From Clostridium beijerinckii (GTDB lineage Bacteria > Bacillota > Clostridia > Clostridiales > Clostridiaceae), in NCBI RefSeq assembly GCF_018223745.1, contig NZ_CP073653.1, positions 425,001 to 489,000 of the forward strand: a DNA stretch of 64,000 bases. The letters are read 5' to 3'. Below, in pieces: positions 38,262 through 47,699 of this stretch (its first letter is position 1; each line of letters begins with the position of its first letter). The notes beneath the pieces were generated by a model that saw nothing but the letters and a program-made list of their open reading frames with translations, ran no database searches and was not told where the DNA came from. The position numbers and the translations under genes are program-made.

Positions 38262-39704
38262 TTGACAAAAAAAGAATATGAAAGCATGACTTTAACAAAG
38301 TTAAAAGATATTGCTAAAGATTTAGGTGTGAAAAATATATCTAAATATAAAAAGAATGAGCTAATAGAAGAAATATTGAAAGTTCCTAGTAACTTTATAG
38401 AAAAGAATGGTGTTATATTAAGAGAAAATATAGCACCTAAGAATGTAGAAGAGACTAGAAGTGTTATGCCTAGAAGTAATAATACTGAGTCGAATAAAGA
38501 AAGCAATGATTCAGAAGTAAAATCTAGAACAAATGAAATTGGGAATGTGGAAAAGAAAGAAAATTTAAAAGAAATGATAAATGAATCCAACGTTGCAAAT
38601 GGAATTTTAGAAATACTTGAAAATAATAGTTTTGGTTTCCTAAGATGTAAAAACTATTTAACTAGTAGCGAAGATGTTTATGTATCTCCATCTCAGATTA
38701 GAAGATTTAATTTAAGAACAGGAGATGAAGTTGAAGGTAAAGTAAGAGAAGCAAAGGAAACTGAGAAGTTTAAAGCTTTATTATTTGTTCAAAAAGTTAA
38801 TGGAGAGCATCCGGAAAAAGCTATAGGAAGAAAATCCTTTGAAACATTAACACCAATATATCCAAAAGAAAGATTAAAATTAGAAACCTCTGATAGTAAT
38901 GATTTATCGTCTAGACTGATGGATATAATATGCCCAATAGGAAAGGGGCAAAGAGGAATTATAGTCGCTCCACCAAAGGCTGGGAAAACTACGCTATTAA
39001 AAAAGATTGCTCAAAATATATCTAAAAATTATCCTGATGTAAAGCTTATTGTTTTGCTTATAGATGAAAGACCAGAAGAAGTTACAGATATGAAGAGGTC
39101 TATTAATGGAGATGTAGTTTATTCAACTTTTGATGAGGAACCGCAAAACCATGCAAAGGTAGCTCAAATGGTCTTAGAAAGAGCTAAGAGAATGGTTGAG
39201 CAAGGTAAAGATGTTGTTATTCTTATGGATAGTATAACTAGATTATCAAGAGCATACAATTTGACAATAACTCCTACAGGTAGAACATTATCAGGTGGTC
39301 TTGATCCAGGTGCGCTTATAATGCCTAAAAAGTTTTTTGGAGCAGCAAGAAAAATTGAAGAGGGCGGAAGTTTAACAATACTAGCTACTGCACTAATTGA
39401 AACAGGGTCGAGAATGGATGATATGATATTTGAAGAATTTAAAGGAACAGGTAATATGGAGGTTCATTTAGATAGACGTCTACAAGAGAGAAGAATTTTC
39501 CCAGCTATAGATATATATAAGTCTGGAACAAGAAAAGAAGATTTGATTTTATCTAAAGAAGAATTAGAAGTAGCATTCTCCATAAGGAAAAAGATGTATA
39601 GAGATGGAAACTCAGATGATATTACAGAGAATTTAATTAATATGTTATCTAAAACTGGCAACAATAAAGAATTTATAGATGTATTCCAGAAAAAAGTTCA
39701 ATAG
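38262..39704 (+). CDS. rho: Transcription termination factor Rho
   Basis: A 480-residue hexameric RNA helicase. An N-terminal Rho_N/SAP-like domain (about 1-40, [19 protein letters not shown]) is followed by a charged, low-complexity insertion (about 60-110), the RNA-binding cold-shock domain (about 115-190, [15 protein letters not shown]), and the RecA-like ATPase with Walker A PPKAGKT near 238 and Walker B VVILMDS. The start codon is TTG at 38262 after GGAGGTG. It precedes rpmE and tdk as in Bacillus, although a minus-strand gene now intervenes. A bidirectional terminator follows. Confidence 0.96.
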   Translation: MTKKEYESMTLTKLKDIAKDLGVKNISKYKKNELIEEILKVPSNFIEKNGVILRENIAPKNVEETRSVMPRSNNTESNKESNDSEVKSRTNEIGNVEKKENLKEMINESNVANGILEILENNSFGFLRCKNYLTSSEDVYVSPSQIRRFNLRTGDEVEGKVREAKETEKFKALLFVQKVNGEHPEKAIGRKSFETLTPIYPKERLKLETSDSNDLSSRLMDIICPIGKGQRGIIVAPPKAGKTTLLKKIAQNISKNYPDVKLIVLLIDERPEEVTDMKRSINGDVVYSTFDEEPQNHAKVAQMVLERAKRMVEQGKDVVILMDSITRLSRAYNLTITPTGRTLSGGLDPGALIMPKKFFGAARKIEEGGSLTILATALIETGSRMDDMIFEEFKGTGNMEVHLDRRLQERRIFPAIDIYKSGTRKEDLILSKEELEVAFSIRKKMYRDGNSDDITENLINMLSKTGNNKEFIDVFQKKVQ

Positions 39705-39710
39705 ATAACA

Positions 39711-39753
39711 AAAAAAGATGACCATTTTATTCTAGTGGCCATCTTTTATTTTT
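39711..39753. terminator. Bidirectional terminator between rho and the UgtP-like gene
   Basis: AAAAAAGATGACCA (39711-39724) pairs with TGGCCATCTTTT (39736-39747), then ATTTTTTTG. It overlaps the end of the convergent gene. Confidence 0.75.
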
Positions 39754-40852
39754 TTGAAATTAAATCATCTGCTATATCGACTATTTTAGTTAAAGAATAA
39801 GTTGATGATAACTCTTTGAGCTTTAGTTTAATTTTGGATAGCTCATTGGGGTTATTTATTAAATAATTTATTTTATCATTTAGCTTGCTTAAATCTTTTA
39901 CATATATTGAATAACCTTCGCTAGTCAGAAAATCTATATTTTCATTTTCTTGACCTGGTATGGCAAATGGAATTATTAATGGAATGTTCTTTACTATAGA
40001 TTCTGTAACAGTTAATCCACCAGGTTTTGATATTAGGATATCAGAATAATCCATTAAATAAGAGATATCTTTTGTGAAGCCTAATATATGAAGCTTTTTG
40101 TTTTCAAATTTATTTTCATTGCAATAACTAATTAATCTATTCTTTAAGTTATCATTTTTGCCACAAACTACTGTGATTCTTAACTTGTGTGGATTTTTTA
40201 ACAATTCTTTAAGAACTGTAAAAATAGTAGTTAACCCAAGACTTCCTCCCATAAGCAATAAATTAAAATATTCATCATCTTTTAAATCGTTTGCTGATGT
40301 AACTTCAGTATAAAATTTACTACTTATAGGTATGCCTATTGGATAAATTTTATTAGGATTAATACCTCTATCTACTAGAGATTTTTTTGTATAGTTACTT
40401 CCGGTTATATAAGCATCAACGTAAGAATCCACATATAAATAATGAGCCTTAAAATCTGTAACCACTAAAATAAAAGGTATATCCAATCCATTCTTTTTTA
40501 GATCTGAAATTACGCTAATATTAATTGAATGGGTAGCTATGATGACATCTGGTTGTATTTTGTTTATAAGTTTCGAAACCTTCTTTCTTGCCATAAAGAA
40601 GATGAGTTTTAATAGTTTATTAGTTAAATTTGTGTCAGTTAGTTTGTAAAAGAAACCATAAGTTTTGGGAAACTTCGATGCCGAAAACTCATATCCAATT
40701 ACAATTATATCGTTAAGAAGCTTGCTATTCTTGGCTAAAAAATCAAGCTTTGTAATCTCATAACCAGAATTATTAAATGATTCCTCTACCGAAGCAGCAG
40801 CTTGATTATGTCCCTGTCCTGTAGATGTTGTTAAGATTAAAACTTTTTTCAT
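39746..40852 (-). CDS. MGDG synthase-family glycosyltransferase (UgtP-like, diacylglycerol glucosyltransferase)
   Basis: A 368-residue GT28/MGDG-synthase family enzyme, expected to add one or more hexoses from UDP-sugar to diacylglycerol at the inner membrane face. The N-terminal TSTGQGHNQAA matches the lipid-acceptor motif of the family; the donor site is GGSLGLTT and SKPGGLTVTES. In Bacillus UgtP makes the diglucosyl-diacylglycerol anchor for lipoteichoic acid, which would connect it to ltaS at 7300. ATG 40852 is chosen over GTG 40861 because a GAGTGA site fits it better. It interrupts the rho-rpmE pair on the opposite strand. Confidence 0.85.
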   Translation of the reverse strand: MKKVLILTTSTGQGHNQAAASVEESFNNSGYEITKLDFLAKNSKLLNDIIVIGYEFSASKFPKTYGFFYKLTDTNLTNKLLKLIFFMARKKVSKLINKIQPDVIIATHSINISVISDLKKNGLDIPFILVVTDFKAHYLYVDSYVDAYITGSNYTKKSLVDRGINPNKIYPIGIPISSKFYTEVTSANDLKDDEYFNLLLMGGSLGLTTIFTVLKELLKNPHKLRITVVCGKNDNLKNRLISYCNENKFENKKLHILGFTKDISYLMDYSDILISKPGGLTVTESIVKNIPLIIPFAIPGQENENIDFLTSEGYSIYVKDLSKLNDKINYLINNPNELSKIKLKLKELSSTYSLTKIVDIADDLISKK

Positions 40853-41001
40853 GAAAGTCACTCATTTCAACATTATTATATTACATAGTTTACCATGTAT
40901 AGTATATAATTTAAATATTAAATTATATACGCTAATATATTAAAATTTAGTTATTTAAATTTTAAGTATGTATAAGTTTGCAAACAATTGCAGTAAAATA
41001 T

Positions 41002-41025
41002 ATATTTCTAATATATTAGAAATAT
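41002..41025. repeat. 24-bp perfect palindrome upstream of the UgtP-like gene
   Basis: ATATTTCTAATA at 41002-41013 is exactly complementary to 41014-41025. It lies between the rpmE terminator and the start of the UgtP-like gene. Being AT-rich, chance is possible. Confidence 0.6.
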
Positions 41026-41027
41026 GA

Positions 41028-41055
41028 ATAAAAAAGGAAAGACATCGTCTTTCCT
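41028..41055 (-). terminator. Terminator after rpmE (minus strand)
   Basis: On the minus strand a 9-bp stem (AGGAAAGAC/GTCTTTCCT, 3-nt loop) is followed by TTTTTTTATTC. Confidence 0.8.
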
Positions 41056-41065
41056 CATAAAGTTA

Positions 41066-41275
41066 TTACTTGTTGTCAAGGTTGAATCTCTTGTTGAATT
41101 TATCAACTCTTCCACCAACGTCAACAATTTTTTGTTTACCAGTGAAGAATGGGTGGCATTTAGAGCATATTTCAACTTTTAGTTCTTCTTTAACAGAACC
41201 AGTAGTGAAAGTGTTTCCACATGCACACTTAACCACTGTATTGTGGTGGTATTCTGGATGTATGCCTTCTCTCAT
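41066..41275 (-). CDS. rpmE: 50S ribosomal protein L31, zinc-binding type
   Basis: A 69-residue ribosomal protein. The four zinc ligands of the C+ form are present: Cys17 and Cys19 in KCACG, Cys37 and Cys40 in CSKCHPF. The N terminus REGIHPEYH and [17 protein letters not shown] are diagnostic. GAGGTG precedes the ATG. It is transcribed on the minus strand, opposite to rho and tdk, unlike the co-directional arrangement in Bacillus; the local segment 39.7-41.3 kb is therefore inverted relative to that order. Confidence 0.96.
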   Translation of the reverse strand: MREGIHPEYHHNTVVKCACGNTFTTGSVKEELKVEICSKCHPFFTGKQKIVDVGGRVDKFNKRFNLDNK

Positions 41276-41464
41276 TATTTTTCACCTCTTTCAATTATAT
41301 AAACTATGTTAATTATTCAATAACAACCACCATATTATATCATAGTAGAATTTTAGCGTCAATAATAAATCCGTGTATGTAAATAATATAAAAATGTCTT
41401 TTTATGATCACTATTAAATGATATAATCGATTATGATACCTTAAATAAGGAGAGTATTTTACAG

Positions 41465-42049
41465 ATGAGTAAATTATATTTTAGATATGGGGCCATGAAT
41501 TCTGGAAAATCAACTCATTTAATGCAAGTTGCTTATAATTATGAAGAACGTGGTATGAAGGTGGTAATTATTAAACCTAGAATTGATAACAAAGGTGGAG
41601 ACACACTTGTATCTAGGTTAGGAGTAAATAGGCGGGTAGATTTATTAGTTTCAGATCAGGATGATATCTTTCAAATAATCAGTAATTATATAAAAGAAAA
41701 TAATAAAATAGACTGTATACTAGTAGACGAAGTTCAATTTTTAAGAGAATCACAAATAGATCAGTTGTTTGAAATTGCTGTAAAGATTAATATACCTATA
41801 ATATGTTATGGTCTAAGAACTGATTTTAAAAGAAATGGATTTGAAGGTAGTACAAGATTGTTATTGTTGGCTCATAGTATTGAAGAAATGAAAACAATCT
41901 GTGCATGCGGTAGGAAAGCCATATTTAATGGAAGAAAAATAAATAATAAATTTGTATTTGAGGGAGAACAAATCGCAATTGATGATGAAGATAATGTTGA
42001 ATATGAGTCATTGTGTGGAGAGTGCTACTATAAATACAAAGAAAATTAA
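41465..42049 (+). CDS. tdk: Thymidine kinase
   Basis: A 194-residue type II thymidine kinase for thymidine salvage. The P-loop GAMNSGKSTH, the Walker B-like DEVQFL and the substrate loop with GLRTDF are present, together with the zinc site (CACG and CGEC). AAGGAGAGTA precedes ATG 41465. It is followed 25 bp later by the DUF1385-PrmC fusion. Confidence 0.95.
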   Translation: MSKLYFRYGAMNSGKSTHLMQVAYNYEERGMKVVIIKPRIDNKGGDTLVSRLGVNRRVDLLVSDQDDIFQIISNYIKENNKIDCILVDEVQFLRESQIDQLFEIAVKINIPIICYGLRTDFKRNGFEGSTRLLLLAHSIEEMKTICACGRKAIFNGRKINNKFVFEGEQIAIDDEDNVEYESLCGECYYKYKEN

Positions 42050-42074
42050 TTAGGAGAGTAAGTGATTTTTATAA

Positions 42075-43835
42075 ATGGAAAGACGTGATGTTGGAGGGCA
42101 AGCTGTCATAGAAGGTGTTATGATGAGAGGAAGTAAAAATCTTGCGACTGCTGTTAGAACTCCCAAAGGTAATATAGAAATAGATTTTAAAGATAATAGA
42201 CCAGTAACAAAAAAATATCCGATTTTAAATATACCTTTTCTTAGAGGTTTTTTCGTACTAGTAGAATCAATGAAGGTTGGAATGGAATCATTAAACTACT
42301 CAGCATCATTTTTGGAAGAAGATAATGAAGAACCTTCTAAATTTGAAAAATGGTTAGATGACAAACTGGGAGAAAGGGCTAATAGTGTATTAATGGCAAT
42401 AACTATGTTTATTTCTTTTCTTTTCGCTATAGGACTTTTCGTTGCATTGCCAACAGGCATAGCATCAGTTTTCAAAGGTGTAGGTATTTCGAATGTAATG
42501 CTGAATCTGATCGAAGCTCTTATAAGAATAGTGATTCTCTTGCTTTATATGTTTTCTATAAGCAAACTTAACGATATATATAGAGTGTTTCAATACCACG
42601 GAGCTGAACATAAGACTATATTCTGTTATGAAGCTATGGAAGAATTAACTGTAGAGAACGTTAGAAAACAATCAAGATTACATCCAAGATGCGGTACTAA
42701 CTTTTTATTTTTGGTAATGTTTGTTAGTATTATAGTGTTTTCTTTTACTGGGTGGGGTGGAATCATAGAAAGGTTAGCTCTTAGAATTATTCTTATACCA
42801 GTAGTTACAGGGATTAGTTATGAGATAATAAAATGGCTTGGTAAAAATGACAGTATGCTAGCTCAAATAATAGCGTATCCTGGTCTTAAGTTACAACTGT
42901 TAACAACTAAAGAACCAGATGATTCCCAAATTGAAGTGGCTATTGCATCGTTGAAAGCAGCAGAAGGAATAAAAGATCCAAATAAAAATATTGAAGAGCT
43001 GATAAAAACAGGTACATTTACATTAAAAGAAAATGGCATAGATACTGCTAGGTTAGATGCAGAGCTATTGTTAGGAAATATTATTGAGAAAGATAGGGTT
43101 TACTTAATTACACATAAAGAAGATGAAGTAAGTAAGGAAGATGCTGAAAAATATTTTGATTTGATTGAAAAACGTAGAAATAAAATGCCAGTAAAATATA
43201 TTCTAAATAAATGTGAATTTATGGGTATCGAATTTTATGTTGAAGAAGGTGTTTTAATACCAAGAGGGGATACAGAGATACTTGTAGATGAAGTTCTTAA
43301 AATTATAGAAGAAAATCAAGAAATGCAAATATGCGATTTGTGTTCTGGATCTGGTGCAGTTGGTATATCATTAGCACATTTTAGGCAAAATATAAAAGTT
43401 GATTTAATAGACTATTATCCTATTCCGGAAAAAGTATCACTAATTAATATAGAGAAAAATAAGTTAGAAGATAGAGTTTTCTTTATAAAAAGTGATTTGC
43501 TAGAAGAGTCGATAAAAAATAATAAAATATATGACATTATAGTATCAAATCCTCCGTATATTGAGGAATGTGAAATTGGGAAATTAATGGAGGATGTAAA
43601 GAATTATGAACCGCACACTGCATTAAATGGTGGAAATGACGGATTAGATTTTTATAGAAAAATAATTGACCAAAGCCAATATACATTGAGAGAAAGTGGG
43701 ATATTAGCATTTGAAATAGGATATAATCAAGGAGAAGCGGTGAAACTATTAATGGAAAATAACGGTTTTACTAATGTGAAAATTGTTAAAGATTTTGCTA
43801 GCCTTGATAGGGTGGTAGTTGGAATTAAAATTTAA
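42075..43835 (+). CDS. prmC: Fusion of DUF1385 membrane protein and PrmC release-factor methyltransferase
   Basis: A 586-residue single frame. Residues 1 to about 295 are a DUF1385 protein (GGQAVIEGVMMRGSKN, FQYHGAEHKT, LHPRCGTNF) with several transmembrane helices. Residues about 300 to 586 are PrmC, which methylates the Gln of the GGQ motif in release factors: SAM motif CDLCSGSGAVGISLA near 420 and the catalytic NPPY near 493. In many Firmicutes the two are separate adjacent genes. No internal start with a good ribosome binding site was seen near the junction. The next gene is prfA, its substrate. The likely consequence is a membrane-tethered methyltransferase. Confidence 0.9.
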   Translation: MERRDVGGQAVIEGVMMRGSKNLATAVRTPKGNIEIDFKDNRPVTKKYPILNIPFLRGFFVLVESMKVGMESLNYSASFLEEDNEEPSKFEKWLDDKLGERANSVLMAITMFISFLFAIGLFVALPTGIASVFKGVGISNVMLNLIEALIRIVILLLYMFSISKLNDIYRVFQYHGAEHKTIFCYEAMEELTVENVRKQSRLHPRCGTNFLFLVMFVSIIVFSFTGWGGIIERLALRIILIPVVTGISYEIIKWLGKNDSMLAQIIAYPGLKLQLLTTKEPDDSQIEVAIASLKAAEGIKDPNKNIEELIKTGTFTLKENGIDTARLDAELLLGNIIEKDRVYLITHKEDEVSKEDAEKYFDLIEKRRNKMPVKYILNKCEFMGIEFYVEEGVLIPRGDTEILVDEVLKIIEENQEMQICDLCSGSGAVGISLAHFRQNIKVDLIDYYPIPEKVSLINIEKNKLEDRVFFIKSDLLEESIKNNKIYDIIVSNPPYIEECEIGKLMEDVKNYEPHTALNGGNDGLDFYRKIIDQSQYTLRESGILAFEIGYNQGEAVKLLMENNGFTNVKIVKDFASLDRVVVGIKI

Positions 43836-43906
43836 TTGAAACAGATCTTTTAGGTATAAGAACGAATTAAGAAGTCATAGGATGTATAATTTATAAATGA
43901 GGTTAG

Positions 43907-43935
43907 TTGGTTAAGTAATTAAAATATGATATAAT
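43907..43935 (+). promoter_or_regulatory. Sigma-A promoter for prfA
   Basis: TTGGTT (43907-43912), 17-nt spacer, TATAAT (43930-43935), 35 bp upstream of the ATG. Confidence 0.55.
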
Positions 43936-43970
43936 GTAGAAATGTGAAAAAAGAAGTACGGAGTGATCAA

Positions 43971-45053
43971 ATGTTATTAGATAAATTAGAATTTATAGAA
44001 AACAAATATGATGAATTATCAGTGAAAATAAGTGATCCATCAATTATGCAGAATCAGAATGAATGGAGAAAACTATGTAAGGAACATGCTGACTTAGAAG
44101 TTATAGTTAATAGCTATAGGGAATATAAGAAAGTAGTTGAAGATTTAAAAGCTAACAAAGAAATGTTAAGCGGTGAAAGCGATAAAGAGATGAGAGAAAT
44201 GTTAAATGAAGAAATAACTGATCTCACAAATAGAGAAGAACAACTAGAAACAGAAATACAAATTTTATTATTACCAAAAGATCCTAATGATGATAAGAAC
44301 GTATTTGTTGAAATCAGAGGGGGTGCAGGTGGCGAAGAAGCTGCACTATTTGCATACAATTTATTTAGAATGTATACAAGATATGCTGAAACTCAACGAT
44401 GGGGCGTAGAAATCATGAGTTTGAATGAAACAGATCTTGGTGGTTTTAAAGAAGTTGTTTTTATGATAAAAGGTAATGGAGCTTATTCTAAATTAAAATA
44501 TGAAAGTGGAGTTCATAGAGTTCAAAGAGTACCAGATACTGAATCAAGTGGAAGGATTCATACGTCAACAGCTACAGTAGCAGTGCTACCAGAAGTTGAT
44601 GATGTTGAAATAGAAGTTGCAGATAAAGATGTTAGAATAGACGTATTTAGAGCTTCAGGAAATGGAGGACAGTGCGTTAATACTACAGACTCGGCTGTAA
44701 GAATTACTCACTTGCCTACAGGGCTTGTAGTTTCATGTCAAGATGAAAAGTCACAATTAAAAAATAAAGAAAAAGCTATGAAAGTTTTAAAATCAAGATT
44801 ATATGAACAGGCAGAAAGAGAAAGAGCACAAGGAATAGCAGAAGACAGAAAGAGCCAAGTTGGAACTGGGGATAGAAGTGAAAGAATTAGAACATATAAT
44901 TATCCTCAAGGAAGAATTACAGACCACAGAATAGGACTAACTTTATATAAGTTAGATACATTTTTGGGTGGAGATATTGATGAAATGATAAATGCACTTA
45001 TTACAGCTGACCAAGCTGAAAAGATGAAATTAATGGGAAACACACAAATGTAA
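43971..45053 (+). CDS. prfA: Peptide chain release factor 1
   Basis: A 360-residue class I release factor for UAA/UAG. The GGQ motif lies near residue 232 in [24 protein letters not shown]; the Gln is the PrmC target. The tripeptide anticodon region is expected in domain 2 ([15 protein letters not shown], the PxT-type RF1 signature, lies just before GGQ). ATG 43971 is preferred over GTG 43944 because GGAGTGA precedes it. It follows prmC, as in most bacteria, but has its own promoter. Confidence 0.96.
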   Translation: MLLDKLEFIENKYDELSVKISDPSIMQNQNEWRKLCKEHADLEVIVNSYREYKKVVEDLKANKEMLSGESDKEMREMLNEEITDLTNREEQLETEIQILLLPKDPNDDKNVFVEIRGGAGGEEAALFAYNLFRMYTRYAETQRWGVEIMSLNETDLGGFKEVVFMIKGNGAYSKLKYESGVHRVQRVPDTESSGRIHTSTATVAVLPEVDDVEIEVADKDVRIDVFRASGNGGQCVNTTDSAVRITHLPTGLVVSCQDEKSQLKNKEKAMKVLKSRLYEQAERERAQGIAEDRKSQVGTGDRSERIRTYNYPQGRITDHRIGLTLYKLDTFLGGDIDEMINALITADQAEKMKLMGNTQM

Positions 45054-45118
45054 TAACTATAAAGCAAAGCCTTGCATTTTATATATGTAGGGCTTTAAAA
45101 GTACATTGGAGATTGATT

Positions 45119-45706
45119 ATGGATATATATAAGGCTGTAAAAAAAGAGCGATTACATTTAAAAATTTTCTTAATTACCATGGTTATTATTGCGTTTTTTC
45201 TTCCAACAGTTCTAATAATAACCGGATTAACTACTATTTTTTATATTAGTTATGTGATTTTTATAGAATTTTTAATAGTTATAGCTATTATAATTAAGAT
45301 GAATGCCTATATTGTTGAATATAGGTGCTTAAATAATAGGTTGATTTTCAAGGTCGGTATTTCCATTAAAGAATATTTAATTATATGTGATAAAGTTGTA
45401 CTTGTACATACAAATAAATCTGACTATGATTTAGAAATAGTTTTAATAACAAATGTTGTTTTTAAAAATAAGGGATTGAGACCTGTTGATGATGGGTTTT
45501 TAAGAAGATATCCACAAATTATTGAAGATTATAATTCTATAAAACAATTAAATTCTCAGAAAGAGTATTATTTTCAAGTAATAAAAAGAGGTGGACTAAA
45601 GAAGTATTTATTATTAGATTCAATATATAGGAATTGCGTTAAAGCTATTTACACTGATGAAAGTATACAAAATATAAAAATATCAAGAGGCCAGCTTATA
45701 GTTTAA
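45119..45706 (+). CDS. Small membrane protein of unknown function
   Basis: A 195-residue protein with two N-terminal transmembrane helices (about 17-40 and 45-68) and a mainly beta C-terminal domain of about 125 residues, perhaps PH-like as in many membrane proteins with this layout, though this is not certain. I do not recognise a family. GGAGA precedes ATG 45119. It lies between prfA and the threonylcarbamoyl-AMP synthase gene and is co-directional with both. Confidence 0.65.
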   Translation: MDIYKAVKKERLHLKIFLITMVIIAFFLPTVLIITGLTTIFYISYVIFIEFLIVIAIIIKMNAYIVEYRCLNNRLIFKVGISIKEYLIICDKVVLVHTNKSDYDLEIVLITNVVFKNKGLRPVDDGFLRRYPQIIEDYNSIKQLNSQKEYYFQVIKRGGLKKYLLLDSIYRNCVKAIYTDESIQNIKISRGQLIV

Positions 45707-45761
45707 TTAGGAATTTTTTTATAAACAATAAGTTTAGAATTAGGGGAAGAAGGTAATATGT

Positions 45762-46811
45762 TTGAAAACTAAAATTAGTATGATCAAAAATGTTAGTGAG
45801 GATGAAGAGAAAATAAGAGAAGCTGCTGAATGTATAAAAAATGGCGGTACTGTAGTTTTTCCTACGGAGACAGTTTATGGATTGGGTGCAGATGCACTTA
45901 ATGAAGAAGCGGTAGAAAAAATATTTAAGGCCAAAGGAAGACCGCAAGATAATCCACTCATAATTCATGTTTCGTCGAAGAAACTTGATCTATATGCAAA
46001 AGAAATACCAAAAGTAGCTGATGAACTTATAAATAGATTTTGGCCAGGACCACTCACAATAATTTTGAGTAAGAAAGATATAATACCTAATGTAACAAGT
46101 GCTAATTTAAACTCTATCGGAATAAGAATGCCTGATAATGAAGTAGCTAGAAAACTAATTGAATTATCTCAGACAACTATAGCAGCACCTTCTGCTAATA
46201 TAAGTGGGAGACCGAGTCCAACAGATTTTCAGAGATGCATAGAGGATCTTGATGGGAAGGTTGATTATATTCTTGGAGGAGAACAGAGTGACATAGGTGT
46301 TGAATCTACTATAGTGGATTGCACAGTAGTACCACCTATAGTTTTACGACCAGGTGGTATTACATTAGAGATGCTTAGAGAAGTTGACCCAAGAATTGAA
46401 ATAGATAAAGCTATAATGGAAAAACCAAGCGAAAACTTAAAGCCAAAGGCTCCTGGAATGAAGTATAAGCATTATGCACCAAATGCTAAAGTTACAATAA
46501 TTTCTGGGGAAAGAAAAAAAACTATTGAAAAAATCCGCGAAATGGTACACTATAATATAGAAAAAGGTAAAAAAGTATGTATCCTCACTGTTGAAGAAAA
46601 TGTTGATGAATATACAGAAGGAACTAGTATAGTATTGGGTAGTCTAAGTGATTTATCAACAGTTGCTAGAAGTTTATTTGAAGCATTGAGAAAGTGTGAT
46701 GACCTAGGAGCGGATTTAGTTTTTGCAGAAGGATATGAAGAAAAAGGTGTAGGGGTAGCTATTATGAATAGATTAAATAAAGCTGCTGGATTTGATATCA
46801 TAAATGTATAA
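45762..46811 (+). CDS. tsaC: L-threonylcarbamoyladenylate synthase (Sua5/YwlC type)
   Basis: A 349-residue two-domain enzyme that makes threonylcarbamoyl-AMP from Thr, bicarbonate and ATP for tRNA t6A37. The YrdC domain (about 10-205) has GGTVVFPTETVYGLGADA, KAKGRPQDNPLIIHV and APSANISGRPSPT. The Sua5 domain (about 220-349) begins after SPGMKYKHYAP-like KAPGMKYKHYAP. The start is TTG 45762, nine bases after GGGGAAGAAGG; ATG 45780 is an alternative. An ATG at 45758 opens only a four-codon frame overlapping this start. It works upstream of TsaD (12864). Confidence 0.94.
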   Translation: MKTKISMIKNVSEDEEKIREAAECIKNGGTVVFPTETVYGLGADALNEEAVEKIFKAKGRPQDNPLIIHVSSKKLDLYAKEIPKVADELINRFWPGPLTIILSKKDIIPNVTSANLNSIGIRMPDNEVARKLIELSQTTIAAPSANISGRPSPTDFQRCIEDLDGKVDYILGGEQSDIGVESTIVDCTVVPPIVLRPGGITLEMLREVDPRIEIDKAIMEKPSENLKPKAPGMKYKHYAPNAKVTIISGERKKTIEKIREMVHYNIEKGKKVCILTVEENVDEYTEGTSIVLGSLSDLSTVARSLFEALRKCDDLGADLVFAEGYEEKGVGVAIMNRLNKAAGFDIINV

Positions 46812-46861
46812 TAATTATGCATGTTGAAAAATCACAAAATAAATTAGGAGATGATTTAATT

Positions 46862-47311
46862 ATGAAAATTGCAATTGGATGCGATCATGGTGGATTTGAA
46901 CTTAAAAATGAAATCATAAAGTTTTTAGAAAGTGAAAAGCATGAGATTAAGGATTTTGGTACATATTCAACAGGTTCTTGCGATTATCCGGATATTGCAT
47001 TACCAGTAGCAGAAGCGGTTGCTGCAAAGGAATATGAGTTTGGTATATTAATATGTGGTACAGGAATAGGAATTGGTATTGCGGCCAATAAGGTACCAGG
47101 AATTAGAGCAGCACTATGTTCAGATACATTTAGTGCCCATGCAACAAGAGAACACAATAATGCTAATATATTAACTATGGGCCAAAGAGTTGTTGGAGCA
47201 GGTCTTGCTTTAGATATAGTAAAAACATTTATATCAGCTAAATTTGAAGGAGATAGGCACCAAAAAAGAATAGATAAGATTTCAGATATTGAAAAAAAGT
47301 ATACACATTAG
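46862..47311 (+). CDS. rpiB: Ribose-5-phosphate isomerase B
   Basis: A 149-residue RpiB/LacAB family isomerase that interconverts ribose-5-phosphate and ribulose-5-phosphate. The N-terminal GCDHGGFELK, the catalytic-site CGTGIGIGIAANK and the HATREHNNAN phosphate-binding region are present. ATG 46862 follows TAGGAGATG; a longer reading frame upstream has no signal. Its stop codon (47309-47311) touches the first unit of the 40-bp tandem repeat. The Bacillus homologue ywlF occupies the same position before upp. Confidence 0.95.
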   Translation: MKIAIGCDHGGFELKNEIIKFLESEKHEIKDFGTYSTGSCDYPDIALPVAEAVAAKEYEFGILICGTGIGIGIAANKVPGIRAALCSDTFSAHATREHNNANILTMGQRVVGAGLALDIVKTFISAKFEGDRHQKRIDKISDIEKKYTH

Positions 47312-47612
47312 AAAAAAGCAGCTATGCTGCAACCAAGATCATTTAGATTAGAAAAAAGCAGCTATGCTGCAACCAAGATCATTTAGATTAGAAAAAAGCA
47401 GCTATGCTGCAACCAAGATCATTTAGATTAGAAAAAAGCAGCTATGCTGCAACCAAGATCATTTAGATTAGAAAAAAGCAGCTATGCTGCAACCAAGATC
47501 ATTTAGATTAGAAAAAAGCAGCTATGCTGCAACCAAGATCATTTAGATTAGAAAAAAGCAGCTATGCTGCAACCAAGATCATTTAGATTAGAAAAAGCAG
47601 CTATGCTGCAAC
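47311..47612. repeat. Array of 40-bp direct repeats (7 identical copies plus a partial eighth)
   Basis: Unit starts lie at 47311, 47351, 47391, 47431, 47471, 47511 and 47551; these seven are identical. The eighth, at 47591, lacks one A and ends after the hairpin. Each unit contains GCAGC-TAT-GCTGC preceded by six A, then 27 bases of spacer. On the minus strand this is a small hairpin followed by TTTTTT. All frames are closed by stop codons, because 40 is not a multiple of three and each unit contains TAG. It fills most of the rpiB-upp interval. Confidence 0.97.
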
Positions 47613-47699
47613 AATATTAATTTATATTATTAGAAAGCTAAATGGGGTATATAAATATAAAGGGCTATAAATACTAAAAGCAAACTTGGAGGAATAATA

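Noticed and set aside
45758..45772. Regulatory upstream peptide (ATG at 45758, four codons)
   Set aside because: The frame overlaps the TTG start of the synthase gene and is too short to judge; it is likely chance.
47311..47612. CRISPR array
   Set aside because: The 27 bases between hairpins are identical in every unit, so there are no unique spacers, and no cas genes are nearby.
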